Both the position numbers and the translations under genes were made by a program. From DATBJJ01 sp036556425 (GTDB lineage: Bacteria; Acidobacteriota; Vicinamibacteria; Vicinamibacterales; 2-12-FULL-66-21), in assembly GCA_036556425.1 (NCBI GenBank), contig DATBJJ010000110.1:1-64000 (forward strand): 64,000 nucleotides of DNA. Direction: 5' to 3'. Below are positions 50,812-59,417 of the stretch, piece after piece. Below the pieces are notes generated by a model. The model saw only the letters and a program-made list of their open reading frames with translations. It did no database searches and was not told where the DNA came from. How positions within the stretch are numbered: position 1 is the stretch's first letter; each line of letters begins with the position of its first letter.

Positions 50812-51588
50812 ATGGAGCTGCGATCCGCGCCCGTCTTTCCGTTCGTCGGCATCCCGATCGCGCTCGTGCTGCTCCTCGCGTGGGGCGCGTTCGTTGCGTG
50901 GCAATGCTCGGGTGCGTCACACGCACGCGCGAAACGGGTGGCGCTGACGACGCTCGTCGTGTCGTTTGCGTGGATGGGGATCACGTGGGCGCTCGCCGCG
51001 AGCGGTGCGTTCCTCGATTGGGAGAGCACGCCGCCGCCGTTCATGTTCCTCGTCCTCGCAATCGTCGCGATCTCCTGCGCGATTGCGTTCAGCCCGTTCG
51101 GCAAGCGCCTCGCCATCTTTCTTCCGCTCTGGGCGCTCGTCGGCGTTCAGGCGTTCAGGCTTCCTCTCGAGCTCGCGATGCACGGCATGTACGAGGCTGG
51201 CATCATGCCGGTTCAAATGAGCTACTCGGGGCGCAACTTCGACATCGTCACCGGCACGACCGCTCTCGTCGTCGCGGTGATCGTGTGGCGGGGAGTGGCG
51301 GGCCGCTGGCTGGTGGCGGCGTGGAACGTCCTCGGCCTCGCGCTGCTCGTGAACGTCGTCACGGTCGCGATTCTCGGCACGCCGCGATTTCAGTTCTTCG
51401 GACGCGAGCACCTGAACGTCTGGGTGACGCATCCGCCGTTCGTCTGGCTTCCGGCGATCATGGTGCTCGCGGCGCTGGCGGGGCACCTCGTCATCTTCCG
51501 CGCGCTGATCCTGCGTTCGAGCGCAAAGCCTCAGCCGTCGCCGCATCCGCGGGGAAGAACGACTCGAGCGCGATCTCGGACAGCGTGA
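50812..51588 (+). CDS. Polytopic membrane protein of unknown function
   Basis: 258 residues with about seven hydrophobic helices, among them VGIPIALVLLLAWGAFVAW, LVVSFAWMGITWALAASG and FMFLVLAIVAISCAIAF, and later FVWLPAIMVLAALAGHLVIF. A periplasmic loop FDIVTGTT precedes helix 5. The family is not recognised. The last 30 residues are Arg/Pro/Ser-rich and antisense to the convergent regulator gene, which overlaps by 98 bp. It starts 12 bp after the glycosidase-like gene and may share its transcript. Confidence 0.72.
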   Translation: MELRSAPVFPFVGIPIALVLLLAWGAFVAWQCSGASHARAKRVALTTLVVSFAWMGITWALAASGAFLDWESTPPPFMFLVLAIVAISCAIAFSPFGKRLAIFLPLWALVGVQAFRLPLELAMHGMYEAGIMPVQMSYSGRNFDIVTGTTALVVAVIVWRGVAGRWLVAAWNVLGLALLVNVVTVAILGTPRFQFFGREHLNVWVTHPPFVWLPAIMVLAALAGHLVIFRALILRSSAKPQPSPHPRGRTTRARSRTA

Positions 51589-52291
51589 TATCGATTGGCG
51601 TTCCGAACACGGTCGTCGTGGAAAGAAAGCTGAGGACGCCGCCCGGCGTCGCGAGCCGGAAGGGAATCACGATCCCGCCGTAATCGTGCACGGCCTCCGC
51701 AACGCCGCCGCCGGATCCGTAGGTCTTGATCTCGGCGAGAAGCGCCTCGAGAGCGGGGTCTGCGGTCAGATCGATCTGCCGCCGCAGGCGAGACACGATG
51801 TGCGAGCGCCACTCCGCGAGGTTTGCAATGCGGCCTGCGAGCCCCGACGGATGCAGGCTCACGCGAAGCACGTTGATCGGAGGCTCGAGCAGCGCGGCGT
51901 CGACGCCTCCGAGAAACTGCATCGCGGTTCTGTTCGCCGACAGCAGCGTCCATCGCCGATCGATCGCGAGCGCCGGATACGGCTCGTGGCCCTCGAGCAC
52001 GAGCTCCACGGCTCGGCGGGCCGCGTCGAGCGCTGGATCGCTCAATGACCTCTCCTGAAAGACCGGCGCGTAGCCCGCGGCAACCAGCAAGCTGTTCCGC
52101 TCGCGCAGCGGAATGTCCAACCGCTCTGCGAGATGAAGGACCATCTCGCGGCTCGGCGTCGATCGTCCTGTTTCGACGAAGCTCAAATGCCTCGTGGAGA
52201 TGTCGGCATCGCAGGCGAGGGCGAGCTGACTGAGATGACGTCGCTGGCGCCACTCGCGGAGCGCCGCGCCGACAGAGACTCGGTTCTGCAT
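51491..52291 (-). CDS. XRE-family regulator with MmyB-like ligand-binding domain
   Basis: 266 residues. The N-terminal helix-turn-helix (GAALREWRQRRHLSQLALACDADISTRHLSFVETGRS, about 7-44) is followed by the MmyB-like PAS-fold domain (about 100-260): YPALAIDRRWTLLSANRTAMQFL, NVLRVSLHPSGLAGRI, VIPFRLATPGGVLSFLSTTTVFG. MmyB-like domains bind fatty-acid-type ligands. Such regulators usually control an adjacent divergent gene; here that is the small membrane protein at 52421. The 3' end overlaps the convergent membrane-protein gene. Confidence 0.9.
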   Translation of the reverse strand: MQNRVSVGAALREWRQRRHLSQLALACDADISTRHLSFVETGRSTPSREMVLHLAERLDIPLRERNSLLVAAGYAPVFQERSLSDPALDAARRAVELVLEGHEPYPALAIDRRWTLLSANRTAMQFLGGVDAALLEPPINVLRVSLHPSGLAGRIANLAEWRSHIVSRLRRQIDLTADPALEALLAEIKTYGSGGGVAEAVHDYGGIVIPFRLATPGGVLSFLSTTTVFGTPIDITLSEIALESFFPADAATAEALRSNAGSARGR

Positions 52292-52324
52292 CGATCGACC
52301 ATAGCAGATCCGCGCAGCGCATCC

Positions 52325-52341
52325 ATTACGTCGGAGGTAAT
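52325..52341. promoter_or_regulatory. Candidate operator palindrome for the MmyB-type regulator
   Basis: ATTAC-N7-GTAAT lies in the 129-bp divergent space between the regulator (start 52291) and the membrane protein (start 52421), which suits binding by the helix-turn-helix dimer. No binding data; this is inferred from symmetry and place. Confidence 0.4.
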
Positions 52342-52420
52342 CGACGTCGCTCCGAGCGGCGCGCGATCATGCGGTCCATAGACGAGAGCACTACGCGTGC
52401 TGCGTTACCTGGAGGCTCAC

Positions 52421-52828
52421 ATGATCATGTTCAACTCGCAACGTTCACCGCTCTTGAGGCGCGCGCTGATCGCGGACGCAGTCATCACCGGCGCAACCGG
52501 CATCGCGCTGTTCGCGGCGGCGGGCCTTCTTGCGGCGCTCCTCGGGCTGCCGGATCCGCTCCTTCGTTATGCCGGTTTGAGCCTGATCCCGTTCGCGGCG
52601 TTCGTTGGCGCGCTTGCGATGAAGGATCGCGTGTCGCGCACGGCCGTGCGCGTCGTGATTGCCGCCAACGTGCTCTGGGTCGTCGACAGCGTGCTTCTAC
52701 TCGTGACGGGCTGGGTCGAGCCGAGCGTCCTCGGCTACGCGTTCGTGATCGGCCAGGCGATCATCGTCGCGGCGTTCGCGGAGCTGCAGCATGCGGGGTT
52801 GAGGTCGTCGACCGTGGCCGCGATCTGA
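52421..52828 (+). CDS. Small four-helix membrane protein
   Basis: 135 residues with four hydrophobic segments (ALIADAVITGATGIALFAAAG, LSLIPFAAFVGALAM, VRVVIAANVLWVVDSVLLLV and AFVIGQAIIVAAFAEL). The ATG at 52421 has GGAGG 5 nt upstream and is chosen over a GTG at 52397. It is not assigned to a characterised family. Divergent pairing with the MmyB-type regulator suggests that it is the regulator's target. The end of the gene lies 13 bp from the convergent carboxypeptidase-regulatory-like gene. Confidence 0.78.
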   Translation: MIMFNSQRSPLLRRALIADAVITGATGIALFAAAGLLAALLGLPDPLLRYAGLSLIPFAAFVGALAMKDRVSRTAVRVVIAANVLWVVDSVLLLVTGWVEPSVLGYAFVIGQAIIVAAFAELQHAGLRSSTVAAI

Positions 52829-52841
52829 TCAGATAAGCGCG

Positions 52842-54596
52842 TCACTGCTTCGGTGTGACGAGCTTCAACGGAACAACTTGCGATCCCGCGTCGGGGATCG
52901 TGACCTTTTCCGCGTCGCGTCTCAGTCGTTCGAGGTACTCGGGATCGTTCCAGGCACCGTCCTCGACGTAGTCGATCGCTACGGCGAGGTACTCTCCTGC
53001 AGGGAGGCCTTTCACTTCCCATCGTCCGTCCTGATCGGGACGCACGGCGCGCACGCGCCGCGACGTCTCGAACCATCTCTCGGCGTCCGCGTCGTAGACG
53101 AGCACCGTCGCGTCGCGAATCGGCAGCCGCCGCTCGTCCTCGAGCCGGCCCGACACGCTGGTGACGCGATCCGTGATGACGACCTGCACGTCGCCGATCG
53201 CTTGCCGGCTGCCCAGCTCGATCGGCGCATCGCTGACGTCGCGTCCGTCGTGGAGAATCGTCTTGAGCATCCAGCCTTCGGGCAGCGTCACGCGGAATCG
53301 CGCCCTGCCGAACACGTTCTCGACGACGAACGTGCCGTCTTCCTTGACGACTGGCGAATTGCCGTCGCGGCTGAGGCCGAGCACCACCGGGCTCGGTTGA
53401 ATGCGCAGCGGCTCGCGGACCGACACGGTGATCGCGGACATCTTCGGCGGCGTCTCGCCTTCGACGATGACGCGTCCGCTGATGGTCCCTCCCGAGGATC
53501 CGACGAGCGTGACGTTGTCGATGTCGTTTCCTTCGACGACGATCGTCGCAAGTGCGACCTCGGGCGGACCGAGCGGATCGCCGACGCGGCGGGAGGCCGA
53601 GATCGTGTACTCGCCCGGCGGAACGTTGGGGATCGAGAACGTCCCATCGCCGGCGACGTTCGCGCTCGGACCGCCGCCGAACGATCCGAAGTCGAGGCCG
53701 CGCACTTCCTCGCTCATCCCGACGCGCGCGAACGCACGCCCTTGTGAGTCCATGGCGGTTCCCGACACTCTGGCCGCGCGTCCGGGAATCAGCGAAAAGT
53801 CGATCGCTTCCAACTGCTGGCCGACCGACAGCGTCAGCCGCCGCGCCTCGACGCCGCTCGTCACGCCGGGAAAATAGGTGGGCATGTATCCGACGAGTCG
53901 ATCCTGTCCGTTCTCGGTGACCGTCCACGTTTCCTTCGTCGTGGCCATGATCGAGTACGTGCCCGGCGCGAGCCGCGAGAGTCGATAGTGTCCCTCGTCG
54001 TCGGTCTGAAACTGGCTCGATCCAACGGGCACGAGCCGCCGCCGTCCCTCGTAGAACATCATGCGGGTCGCGAAGATGCGCACGCCCTCGATCGGATCGC
54101 CGCTCTCATCGGTCACGCGTCCGCTGATCGTGCTCATGCGTGGCAGCGAGAAATCGATCTTCTCGAGCGTTTGTCCGTCGCCGAGCTGCACCGGACGTCC
54201 GATCTCTCCGGGGCGCCGCTGACCGTACTCGAGCCCGAGGTACCCGCTTCGTCTGACGGAGACGCGGTATCGCGCGGCGGGCAGATCTTTGATCTCGTAG
54301 CGGCCGTCGAGGTTCGTGCTCGTCGTTCGCGGGTTCGTGCCAAGCTCTGGTGCGCGCAGGGTCACCGTCGCGCGCCGCAGCGGCTTGCCGCTCTCGAGTG
54401 CGAGGATCCGTCCTTTGATCACGCCGGTGCCGGTCGCCTCTTTCTTTTCGCTGTCGCGCGGCGGGACCGTTCGAGCCTGGCCTGGTTGAACGGGCTGCGG
54501 CGGCGGTTGCGTCGGCTGCGCGGAAACGATCGGAGCCGATACGGCGATCGAGACCGCTACCGCGGCAGCGAACCGCGCAATGAGGCGTGCGCGCAT
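52842..54596 (-). CDS. Secreted protein with multiple carboxypeptidase-regulatory-like domains
   Basis: 584 residues with a signal peptide ending at IVSAQ and a Pro/Gln-rich linker. At least four repeated beta-sandwich units follow, each starting like GVIKGRILALESGKPLRRA, TISGRVTDESGDPIEGVRI, GTISGRVIVEGETPP or SVSGRLEDERRLPIRDA. Each ends with a YEIKDLPAARYRVSVR- or WEVKGLPAGEYLAVAI-like strand. Such repeats form stalk or binding modules at the cell surface in Acidobacteriota. No catalytic domain or anchor is seen. It lies 49 bp downstream of the two-component genes and may be controlled by them. Confidence 0.85.
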   Translation of the reverse strand: MRARLIARFAAAVAVSIAVSAPIVSAQPTQPPPQPVQPGQARTVPPRDSEKKEATGTGVIKGRILALESGKPLRRATVTLRAPELGTNPRTTSTNLDGRYEIKDLPAARYRVSVRRSGYLGLEYGQRRPGEIGRPVQLGDGQTLEKIDFSLPRMSTISGRVTDESGDPIEGVRIFATRMMFYEGRRRLVPVGSSQFQTDDEGHYRLSRLAPGTYSIMATTKETWTVTENGQDRLVGYMPTYFPGVTSGVEARRLTLSVGQQLEAIDFSLIPGRAARVSGTAMDSQGRAFARVGMSEEVRGLDFGSFGGGPSANVAGDGTFSIPNVPPGEYTISASRRVGDPLGPPEVALATIVVEGNDIDNVTLVGSSGGTISGRVIVEGETPPKMSAITVSVREPLRIQPSPVVLGLSRDGNSPVVKEDGTFVVENVFGRARFRVTLPEGWMLKTILHDGRDVSDAPIELGSRQAIGDVQVVITDRVTSVSGRLEDERRLPIRDATVLVYDADAERWFETSRRVRAVRPDQDGRWEVKGLPAGEYLAVAIDYVEDGAWNDPEYLERLRRDAEKVTIPDAGSQVVPLKLVTPKQ

Positions 54597-54645
54597 GTCA
54601 GACCTCCTCGTCGAACCTGCGAGTGTGCCTGATTCTTACCCGAAG

Positions 54646-55698
54646 TCAAGACGTTTGGCCGTCGGCCCGTGGAAGCGCGAGGGTCGCGCGAAGGCCCCCG
54701 TGCTGCGAGTCACCGAGCGCGATCGACCCGCCATAAAGGTCGGCCAGCTCTCGAACGATCGCGAGGCCCAGGCCGGATCCCGGCGCGGCCTCGTCCGCGC
54801 GAACGCCGCGCTGCAGGACGGCGCGGCGCTTCGACGCCTCCAAGCCGGAGCCGTCGTCGTCGACGACGATGACGGCCGCGGCGTCGTTGACGGACGCTGT
54901 GAGCGTCACGCGGGACCTGCCCCACTTGCACGCGTTATCGAGAAGATTGCCGAGCATCTCGTCGAGATCCTCGCGTTGACAGCGGACGTACAAATCCCGC
55001 GCGACGTCGACGTCGATCGCCACGCCGCGCCCCGCGTGCAGCCGGCGGAGCGTTCGCGCGAGGCCTTGCGCGGACTCTTCGATCGAGCAGCGCGCGCCGG
55101 GCGCGCTGCCCGAAGCGGACGCGCGCGCGTGCGCGAGGTGGTACTCGATCTGCCGGCGCATGCGTTCGACTTGCTGCGAGATTGACGCCGCCAGCTCGCC
55201 CTGGCCGCTGTCCTTGACGCGCTCCGCTTCCTGCGTGAGCACGGCGAGCGGCGTCTTCAGGCCGTGCGCGAGATCGCCGGCCTTCGCGATCGCGCGCCTC
55301 ACCGCTTGCTCGCGATGATCGAGCAACGCGTTGAGGTCGTCGACGAGCGGCTGCACTTCGGCCGGGTAGAGCCCTTCGACCGTCCGCTCGCGCCCCTTGT
55401 GAACGGCGCCGAGCCGTGACCGCAGCTGCTGAATCGCCGACAGTCCACGCCTGACTTGCACGAGTCCAAGGACCATGAAGATCGCGGCGACGATCGACGC
55501 GGTGCGGAAGTACAAGAACGGCGCGTGGAACAACCGCGGCGTCGACGGATGGTGATACATCACGAACGTGACGAAGACGCCGGCGGCGCAGAACAACCCC
55601 ATCGACCACAGCGTCGCGCCGAGCAAGATGTGCGCGCGCAGCGAGAGCAGCGACGGTTTGGGCGCCACGGGCGATCGGCCTGCTGATGAACCGGTCAT
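54646..55698 (-). CDS. Sensor histidine kinase, PhoQ-like
   Basis: 350 residues. Two membrane helices (ILLGATLWSMGLFCAAGVFV and TASIVAAIFMVLGLVQV) enclose a very short periplasmic loop of about 20 residues (HHPSTPRLFHAPF). The dimerisation box is AGDLAHGLKTPLAVL with phospho-acceptor His145. The ATPase has NLLDNACKWG, VVDDDGSGL and GSGLGLAIV. The short sensor loop suggests membrane or intramembrane sensing rather than a large ligand domain. The start overlaps the response-regulator stop (ATGA). Confidence 0.9.
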   Translation of the reverse strand: MTGSSAGRSPVAPKPSLLSLRAHILLGATLWSMGLFCAAGVFVTFVMYHHPSTPRLFHAPFLYFRTASIVAAIFMVLGLVQVRRGLSAIQQLRSRLGAVHKGRERTVEGLYPAEVQPLVDDLNALLDHREQAVRRAIAKAGDLAHGLKTPLAVLTQEAERVKDSGQGELAASISQQVERMRRQIEYHLAHARASASGSAPGARCSIEESAQGLARTLRRLHAGRGVAIDVDVARDLYVRCQREDLDEMLGNLLDNACKWGRSRVTLTASVNDAAAVIVVDDDGSGLEASKRRAVLQRGVRADEAAPGSGLGLAIVRELADLYGGSIALGDSQHGGLRATLALPRADGQTS

Positions 55699-56351
55699 GA
55701 CGGCAGCCGGTATCCCATGCCGCGAACGGTCTCGATGAACGATGTGCCGAGCTTGCGCCGCAGCCGCGCGATGAACACTTCCACCGTGTTCGAGTCCCTG
55801 TCGAACCCTTGCGAGTAGATGTGTTCCGTCAGCTCGCTCTGCGAGACGACACGCCCGCGATGGTGCATCAGATATGAGAGCACTCGGAACTCGTGGCTGG
55901 TGAGCTTGACCGGCACGCCGGCCAGCGTCACGCGGGCGCCGCGCGGATCGAGCGTGACGTCGCCGCAGCGAAGCTCGGGACCAACATGCCCCGCGGCTCG
56001 GCGAATCAACGCCCGCAGCCGCGCGAGGACCTCTTCGATCTGAAACGGCTTCGCGACGTAATCGTCCGCGCCGCCGTCGATCCCCTGGACCTTCTCGTGC
56101 CAGCTTCCGCGCGCCGTCAGCACGAGCACCGGAAACGCGAGCCCTTCGTCGCGCCAGCGTTTGAGCAGCGTCAGGCCGTCGATTTTCGGGAGCCCGAGGT
56201 CGAGGACGACCGCGTCGTAGCGCTCGGTGCGGCCGAGAAAATCCGCGCGCTCGCCGTCCGTGGCGCAGTCGACCGCGTAGCCCGCCTCGCGCAGCGACGC
56301 CGAGAGCTGCTTCGAGATGAGCGGCTCGTCCTCGACGATCAACACCTTCAC
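55695..56351 (-). CDS. OmpR/PhoB-family response regulator
   Basis: 218 residues from a GTG at 56351 (VKVLIVEDEP). The receiver domain has the acidic pair in VEDEP, phospho-acceptor Asp51 (VVLDLGLPKIDG) and Lys in YVAKPF. The winged-helix effector shows KLTSHEFRVLSYLMHHRGRVVSQSELTEHIY, then NTVEVFIARLRRKL and GMGYRLP. It is translated in coupling with the kinase. Direct repeats of 11 bp upstream of its own start and of the divergent small gene are a likely binding site. The overall type is QseB/PmrA-like. Confidence 0.93.
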   Translation of the reverse strand: MKVLIVEDEPLISKQLSASLREAGYAVDCATDGERADFLGRTERYDAVVLDLGLPKIDGLTLLKRWRDEGLAFPVLVLTARGSWHEKVQGIDGGADDYVAKPFQIEEVLARLRALIRRAAGHVGPELRCGDVTLDPRGARVTLAGVPVKLTSHEFRVLSYLMHHRGRVVSQSELTEHIYSQGFDRDSNTVEVFIARLRRKLGTSFIETVRGMGYRLPS

Positions 56352-56374
56352 GAAACGGTTATAGCGCACCCGAA

Positions 56375-56396
56375 CCTGAACGGCACCTGAACGTTC
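56375..56396. promoter_or_regulatory. Direct-repeat operator of the OmpR-type regulator
   Basis: Two 11-bp direct repeats, CCTGAACGGCA and CCTGAACGTTC, are back to back, one helical turn apart. Read on the other strand they give a TTCAGG half-site pattern like those bound by QseB/PmrA-type regulators. They lie in the 99-bp space between the regulator start (56351) and the divergent small gene (56451), so could serve both. Confidence 0.65.
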
Positions 56397-56450
56397 TATT
56401 CACCACCGGTTCAGCCCGTGGCCGGTACGCTCGTGGCACAGGAGTTCCAC

Positions 56451-56573
56451 ATGAGCAAACGCTCCTACGCCATCGTGTTCGTCGTCTTCATTGTCCTTGC
56501 GATTCTCGCGATCACGATGCGGGGCGATGGCGGCTTCGTCGAGCTCCTCAAGGATTTGCACGGCGGACGGTAA
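56451..56573 (+). CDS. Small single-pass membrane protein, 40 aa
   Basis: A 40-residue reading frame with an AGGAG site 6 nt before its ATG. The sequence starts MSKRSYAIVFVVFIVLAI, giving one hydrophobic helix of about 18 residues, and ends in a charged ELLKDLHGGR. It is divergent from the response regulator, directly downstream of the direct-repeat operator, so it is a good candidate for a target or feedback partner of the short-loop sensor kinase. No relatives are recognised; support is the ribosome site, the helix and the context. Confidence 0.6.
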   Translation: MSKRSYAIVFVVFIVLAILAITMRGDGGFVELLKDLHGGR

Positions 56574-56574
56574 T

Positions 56575-56619
56575 GGCGGGGACACCCAATCGGGACACCC
56601 AACGTTGGGTGTCCCCGCC
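56575..56619. repeat. Palindromic element F, GGGGACACCCAA family
   Basis: GGCGGGGACACCCAA (56575-56589) is exactly complementary to 56605-56619. A second direct copy (GGGACACCCAA) between them abuts the inverse copy around ACGT. It lies between the 40-residue gene and the ribosome site of the next gene, where the hairpin could act as a terminator or attenuator. Confidence 0.75.
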
Positions 56620-56634
56620 CTGGGGAGGGCAGAA

Positions 56635-57003
56635 ATGACATCGATCATTGCAAAAACTGCGTTCGTGTTGGCGATAGCGTTCGCGCCGGTCCAAAGCGAG
56701 AACGCCGCGAACGTAGCAGGGAAGTGGACGATGACCGTCAAGAGCCCGCACGGGGTCGTGACGATGACGCTGGCGCTCCAGCAGGACGGGAAGAAGGTGA
56801 CGGGGACGTTCATTACGCCGCACGGCGACATGCGCGTGGACGGCGACTTCGCTGACGGGACGCTGAAGCTCGCGACGCCGAACGACGGCGACTCGCGCAT
56901 CACGTTGACGGCCAAGACGAAGAGCGACGGCACGCTGGACGGGTACCTATCGAGCCAGATCGGCGACATGACCTGGACGGCAGAGCGGGTCAAGGACAAG
57001 TGA
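56635..57003 (+). CDS. Small secreted beta-rich protein
   Basis: 122 residues with a signal peptide (TAFVLAIAFAPVQSENA). The mature chain is a string of beta strands with a repeated pattern: VAGKWTMTVKSPHGVVTMTLAL, KKVTGTFITPHGDMRVDGDF, and SDGTLDGYLSSQIGDMTWTA. It resembles small calycin-like or beta-barrel proteins common in Acidobacteriota (no named family is certain). The ATG at 56635 has GGAGG 6 nt upstream. Its stop overlaps the GTG of the following ADOP permease (GTGA), so the two are coupled and probably work together. Confidence 0.75.
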   Translation: MTSIIAKTAFVLAIAFAPVQSENAANVAGKWTMTVKSPHGVVTMTLALQQDGKKVTGTFITPHGDMRVDGDFADGTLKLATPNDGDSRITLTAKTKSDGTLDGYLSSQIGDMTWTAERVKDK

Positions 57004-59408
57004 CCGCGCGCGACCTCACGCTCGCGCTGCGCGCGATCGCGCGGATGCCGCTCCTCGCGGCCGTCGTCGTGCTGTCGCTCGGTCTCGGGATCGGCGTGAA
57101 CACCGTCGTCTTTTCGTGGATGCAGGCGATCGTGTGGCAGCCGATTCGCGGCGTGCCGGACTCGGGTGTGTTTCACCTGATCGAGCCGAAGACGGACAAC
57201 GGGCTGTATGCGAGCGCGTCATGGCTCGAGTATCGCGATCTGCGCGAGCGTCTTCGATCGTTCCAGGACATCATCGCGTTCCGCATGACGCCGCTCTACG
57301 TGGGGAAGCCTGGCGAAGTGGAGCGCGCGTACGGGTTGCTCGTGTCGGGCAATTACTTCTCCGTGCTGAAGCTCGAGCCCGCGCTTGGGCGCTTCCTGCG
57401 GCCCGACGAAGTCGCGCGGCCCGGCGGCGAGCCGGTGGTCGTCATCTCGCACGACTACTGGCAGACGCATTTCGGCGGCGCGGCGGACGTGCTCGATCGA
57501 ACGCTTCGCGTGAACGGCCGCGATCTGACGATCGTCGGCGTCGCGCCCCGCGGATTCCTCGGCACTGTGATGCGTCTCGAGTTCGACCTCTGGATGCCGG
57601 CGACGCTCGCGCCGGCGTTGCTGAACGGATCCCGGGAGCTCGAGGATCGGAGCGTGCGCGGATATTCGATCACGGGACGACTCCAGCCGGACACGACGCG
57701 CGAGCAGGCGCAGACCGATGTCTCGGGGATCATGGCCGAGCTCGCGCGCACGTATCCGGAGACCAACACGATTGTCCACGCCGAGGTGCTTCCGTACTGG
57801 CAGTCGCCGCGCGGACCGCAGCGTTTTCTCGCGACGGCGCTCGGATTCCTTCAGGCCGTGATGATGCTCCTGCTGCTCGCGGTGTGTGGCAACACGGCGA
57901 ACCTGATGCTGTCGCGCGCGAGCGCGCGGCAGCGCGAGATGGGCCTGCGCCTGGCGCTCGGATCGGGTCCGTGGCGGATTGCCGGCCTGCTGCTCGTCGA
58001 GAACATGATCCTCGCGCTCGCGGGCGCGGCTGTCGGCGTCGCGACCGCGATGTGGGCGACGAAGGCGCTGACGTCCGTGCCGCTGCGCGTTGGTTTTCCG
58101 GTGAACGTGGAGACCTCGATCGATCCCGCGGGGCTCGCGTTCGCGATCGTCTTGGGAATTCTGTGCGGCCTGACGTTCGGGCTCGTGCCGGCGGTGCAGC
58201 TCGCCCGAATCGATCCGCAGACCGCCGTGCGAAGCGGCATGGCGCTCGGAGGGCGCAGCCTCCTTCGCAATGTGCTGATGGGTGTGCAGGTCGCACTCGC
58301 GCTCGTGGTGCTGGTCGCGGCCGGGTTCTTCGTTCGCAGCTTTCTCGAGACGCGCGATACCGATCCAGGATTCCGGCGCGAAGGCGTGCTTCTCGCGGCG
58401 TACGATCGCACGGGCCGAAGCGGCAACGCCGCGGCCGCGCGGATCTTCGCCGTGACGATGCTCGATCGGTTACGCACCGCTCCAGACGTCGAAGCCGCGG
58501 CGATCTCGTCGTCGGTGCCGCTCGACATTCACGGGCTGCCCTCGCGAGTGTTCACGGTGGACGGTCGGACGCGGACCGATGACGGCTTCGATCAAGCGCT
58601 CACGAACACGATCACTCCCGGCTACCTCGATCTGATGGGGATTCGCTTGACCGCCGGCAGCGACTTCGCGCCGCTGGAGGATCCGGCGGCGCCGCCGCAG
58701 GCCATAGTCAACGAGGCGTTCGTGCGGCGGTATCTCGAGAACCTCGAGCCGATCGGCCGCAGCCTACAGGCGCGCGGCCGCACGTTCATCATCGCCGGCG
58801 TCGCGCGCGACTCGCTCTACAACGCGTTCGGCGAGCCGCCGACGCCGATCATCTACTTCTCGTATCGCGACAACCCGAGCCGCGCCGGCGAGATTCACGT
58901 GCGCACGAGGCCGGGCGCGGAAGCGCGACTCGCGCCGCTCGTTCGATCGATCGTGCGCGATCTCGATCCCGAGCTTCCCGTCTACAACGTGAGGACGCTG
59001 ACGGATCACGTCGAGAGCAATCTCATCTTCCGCCGCATTCCCGCCCGCATGTTCTCCGTGTTGGGCCCGATGCTTCTCTTCCTCGCAGCGACCGGGATCT
59101 ATGCGGTCTCGGCCTACAACGTGTCGCTGCGGACGACCGAAGTCGGCGTCCGCCTGGCGCTCGGCGCAACGCGCGCGCGGGTCGTCGTGCACTTCGTCGT
59201 CGAGAACCTCGCGATCGTCGGCCTCGGCGTCATGGCGGGCTGGCTGCTCGCCTTCGTGCTCATCGTCGACATCCTGGGATTCTCGGTCGAGCCCGCGATC
59301 TTCGCTATCGTTCCAGCGGTGCTGCTGATCGTCGCGGCGTCCGCATGCTGGTTCCCCGCTCGCAAAGCGTCGCGATTGGATCCGTGGGTGGCCTTACGAC
59401 AGGAATAA
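57000..59408 (+). CDS. ADOP-type ABC permease (MacB/FtsX, duplicated)
   Basis: 802 residues from a GTG at 57000. The signature is AAVVVLSLGLGIGVNTVVFS. The first FtsX block has LLLLAVCGNTANLMLSRASA and EMGLRLALGSGPWRIAGLLL, where the usual IACxN is replaced by AVCGN. The last block has GIYAVSAYNVSLRTTEVGVR and ends PARKASRLDPWVALR. It is more divergent in these motifs than the other four copies in the window. It overlaps the small secreted beta-rich gene by 4 bp. The substrate is unknown. Confidence 0.91.
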   Translation: MTARDLTLALRAIARMPLLAAVVVLSLGLGIGVNTVVFSWMQAIVWQPIRGVPDSGVFHLIEPKTDNGLYASASWLEYRDLRERLRSFQDIIAFRMTPLYVGKPGEVERAYGLLVSGNYFSVLKLEPALGRFLRPDEVARPGGEPVVVISHDYWQTHFGGAADVLDRTLRVNGRDLTIVGVAPRGFLGTVMRLEFDLWMPATLAPALLNGSRELEDRSVRGYSITGRLQPDTTREQAQTDVSGIMAELARTYPETNTIVHAEVLPYWQSPRGPQRFLATALGFLQAVMMLLLLAVCGNTANLMLSRASARQREMGLRLALGSGPWRIAGLLLVENMILALAGAAVGVATAMWATKALTSVPLRVGFPVNVETSIDPAGLAFAIVLGILCGLTFGLVPAVQLARIDPQTAVRSGMALGGRSLLRNVLMGVQVALALVVLVAAGFFVRSFLETRDTDPGFRREGVLLAAYDRTGRSGNAAAARIFAVTMLDRLRTAPDVEAAAISSSVPLDIHGLPSRVFTVDGRTRTDDGFDQALTNTITPGYLDLMGIRLTAGSDFAPLEDPAAPPQAIVNEAFVRRYLENLEPIGRSLQARGRTFIIAGVARDSLYNAFGEPPTPIIYFSYRDNPSRAGEIHVRTRPGAEARLAPLVRSIVRDLDPELPVYNVRTLTDHVESNLIFRRIPARMFSVLGPMLLFLAATGIYAVSAYNVSLRTTEVGVRLALGATRARVVVHFVVENLAIVGLGVMAGWLLAFVLIVDILGFSVEPAIFAIVPAVLLIVAASACWFPARKASRLDPWVALRQE

Positions 59409-59417
59409 CGCGGACCG

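Noticed and set aside
47938..50904. A 988-residue open frame on the minus strand across two genes.
   Set aside because: It overlaps two well-supported genes in other frames and shows no domain or signal peptide.
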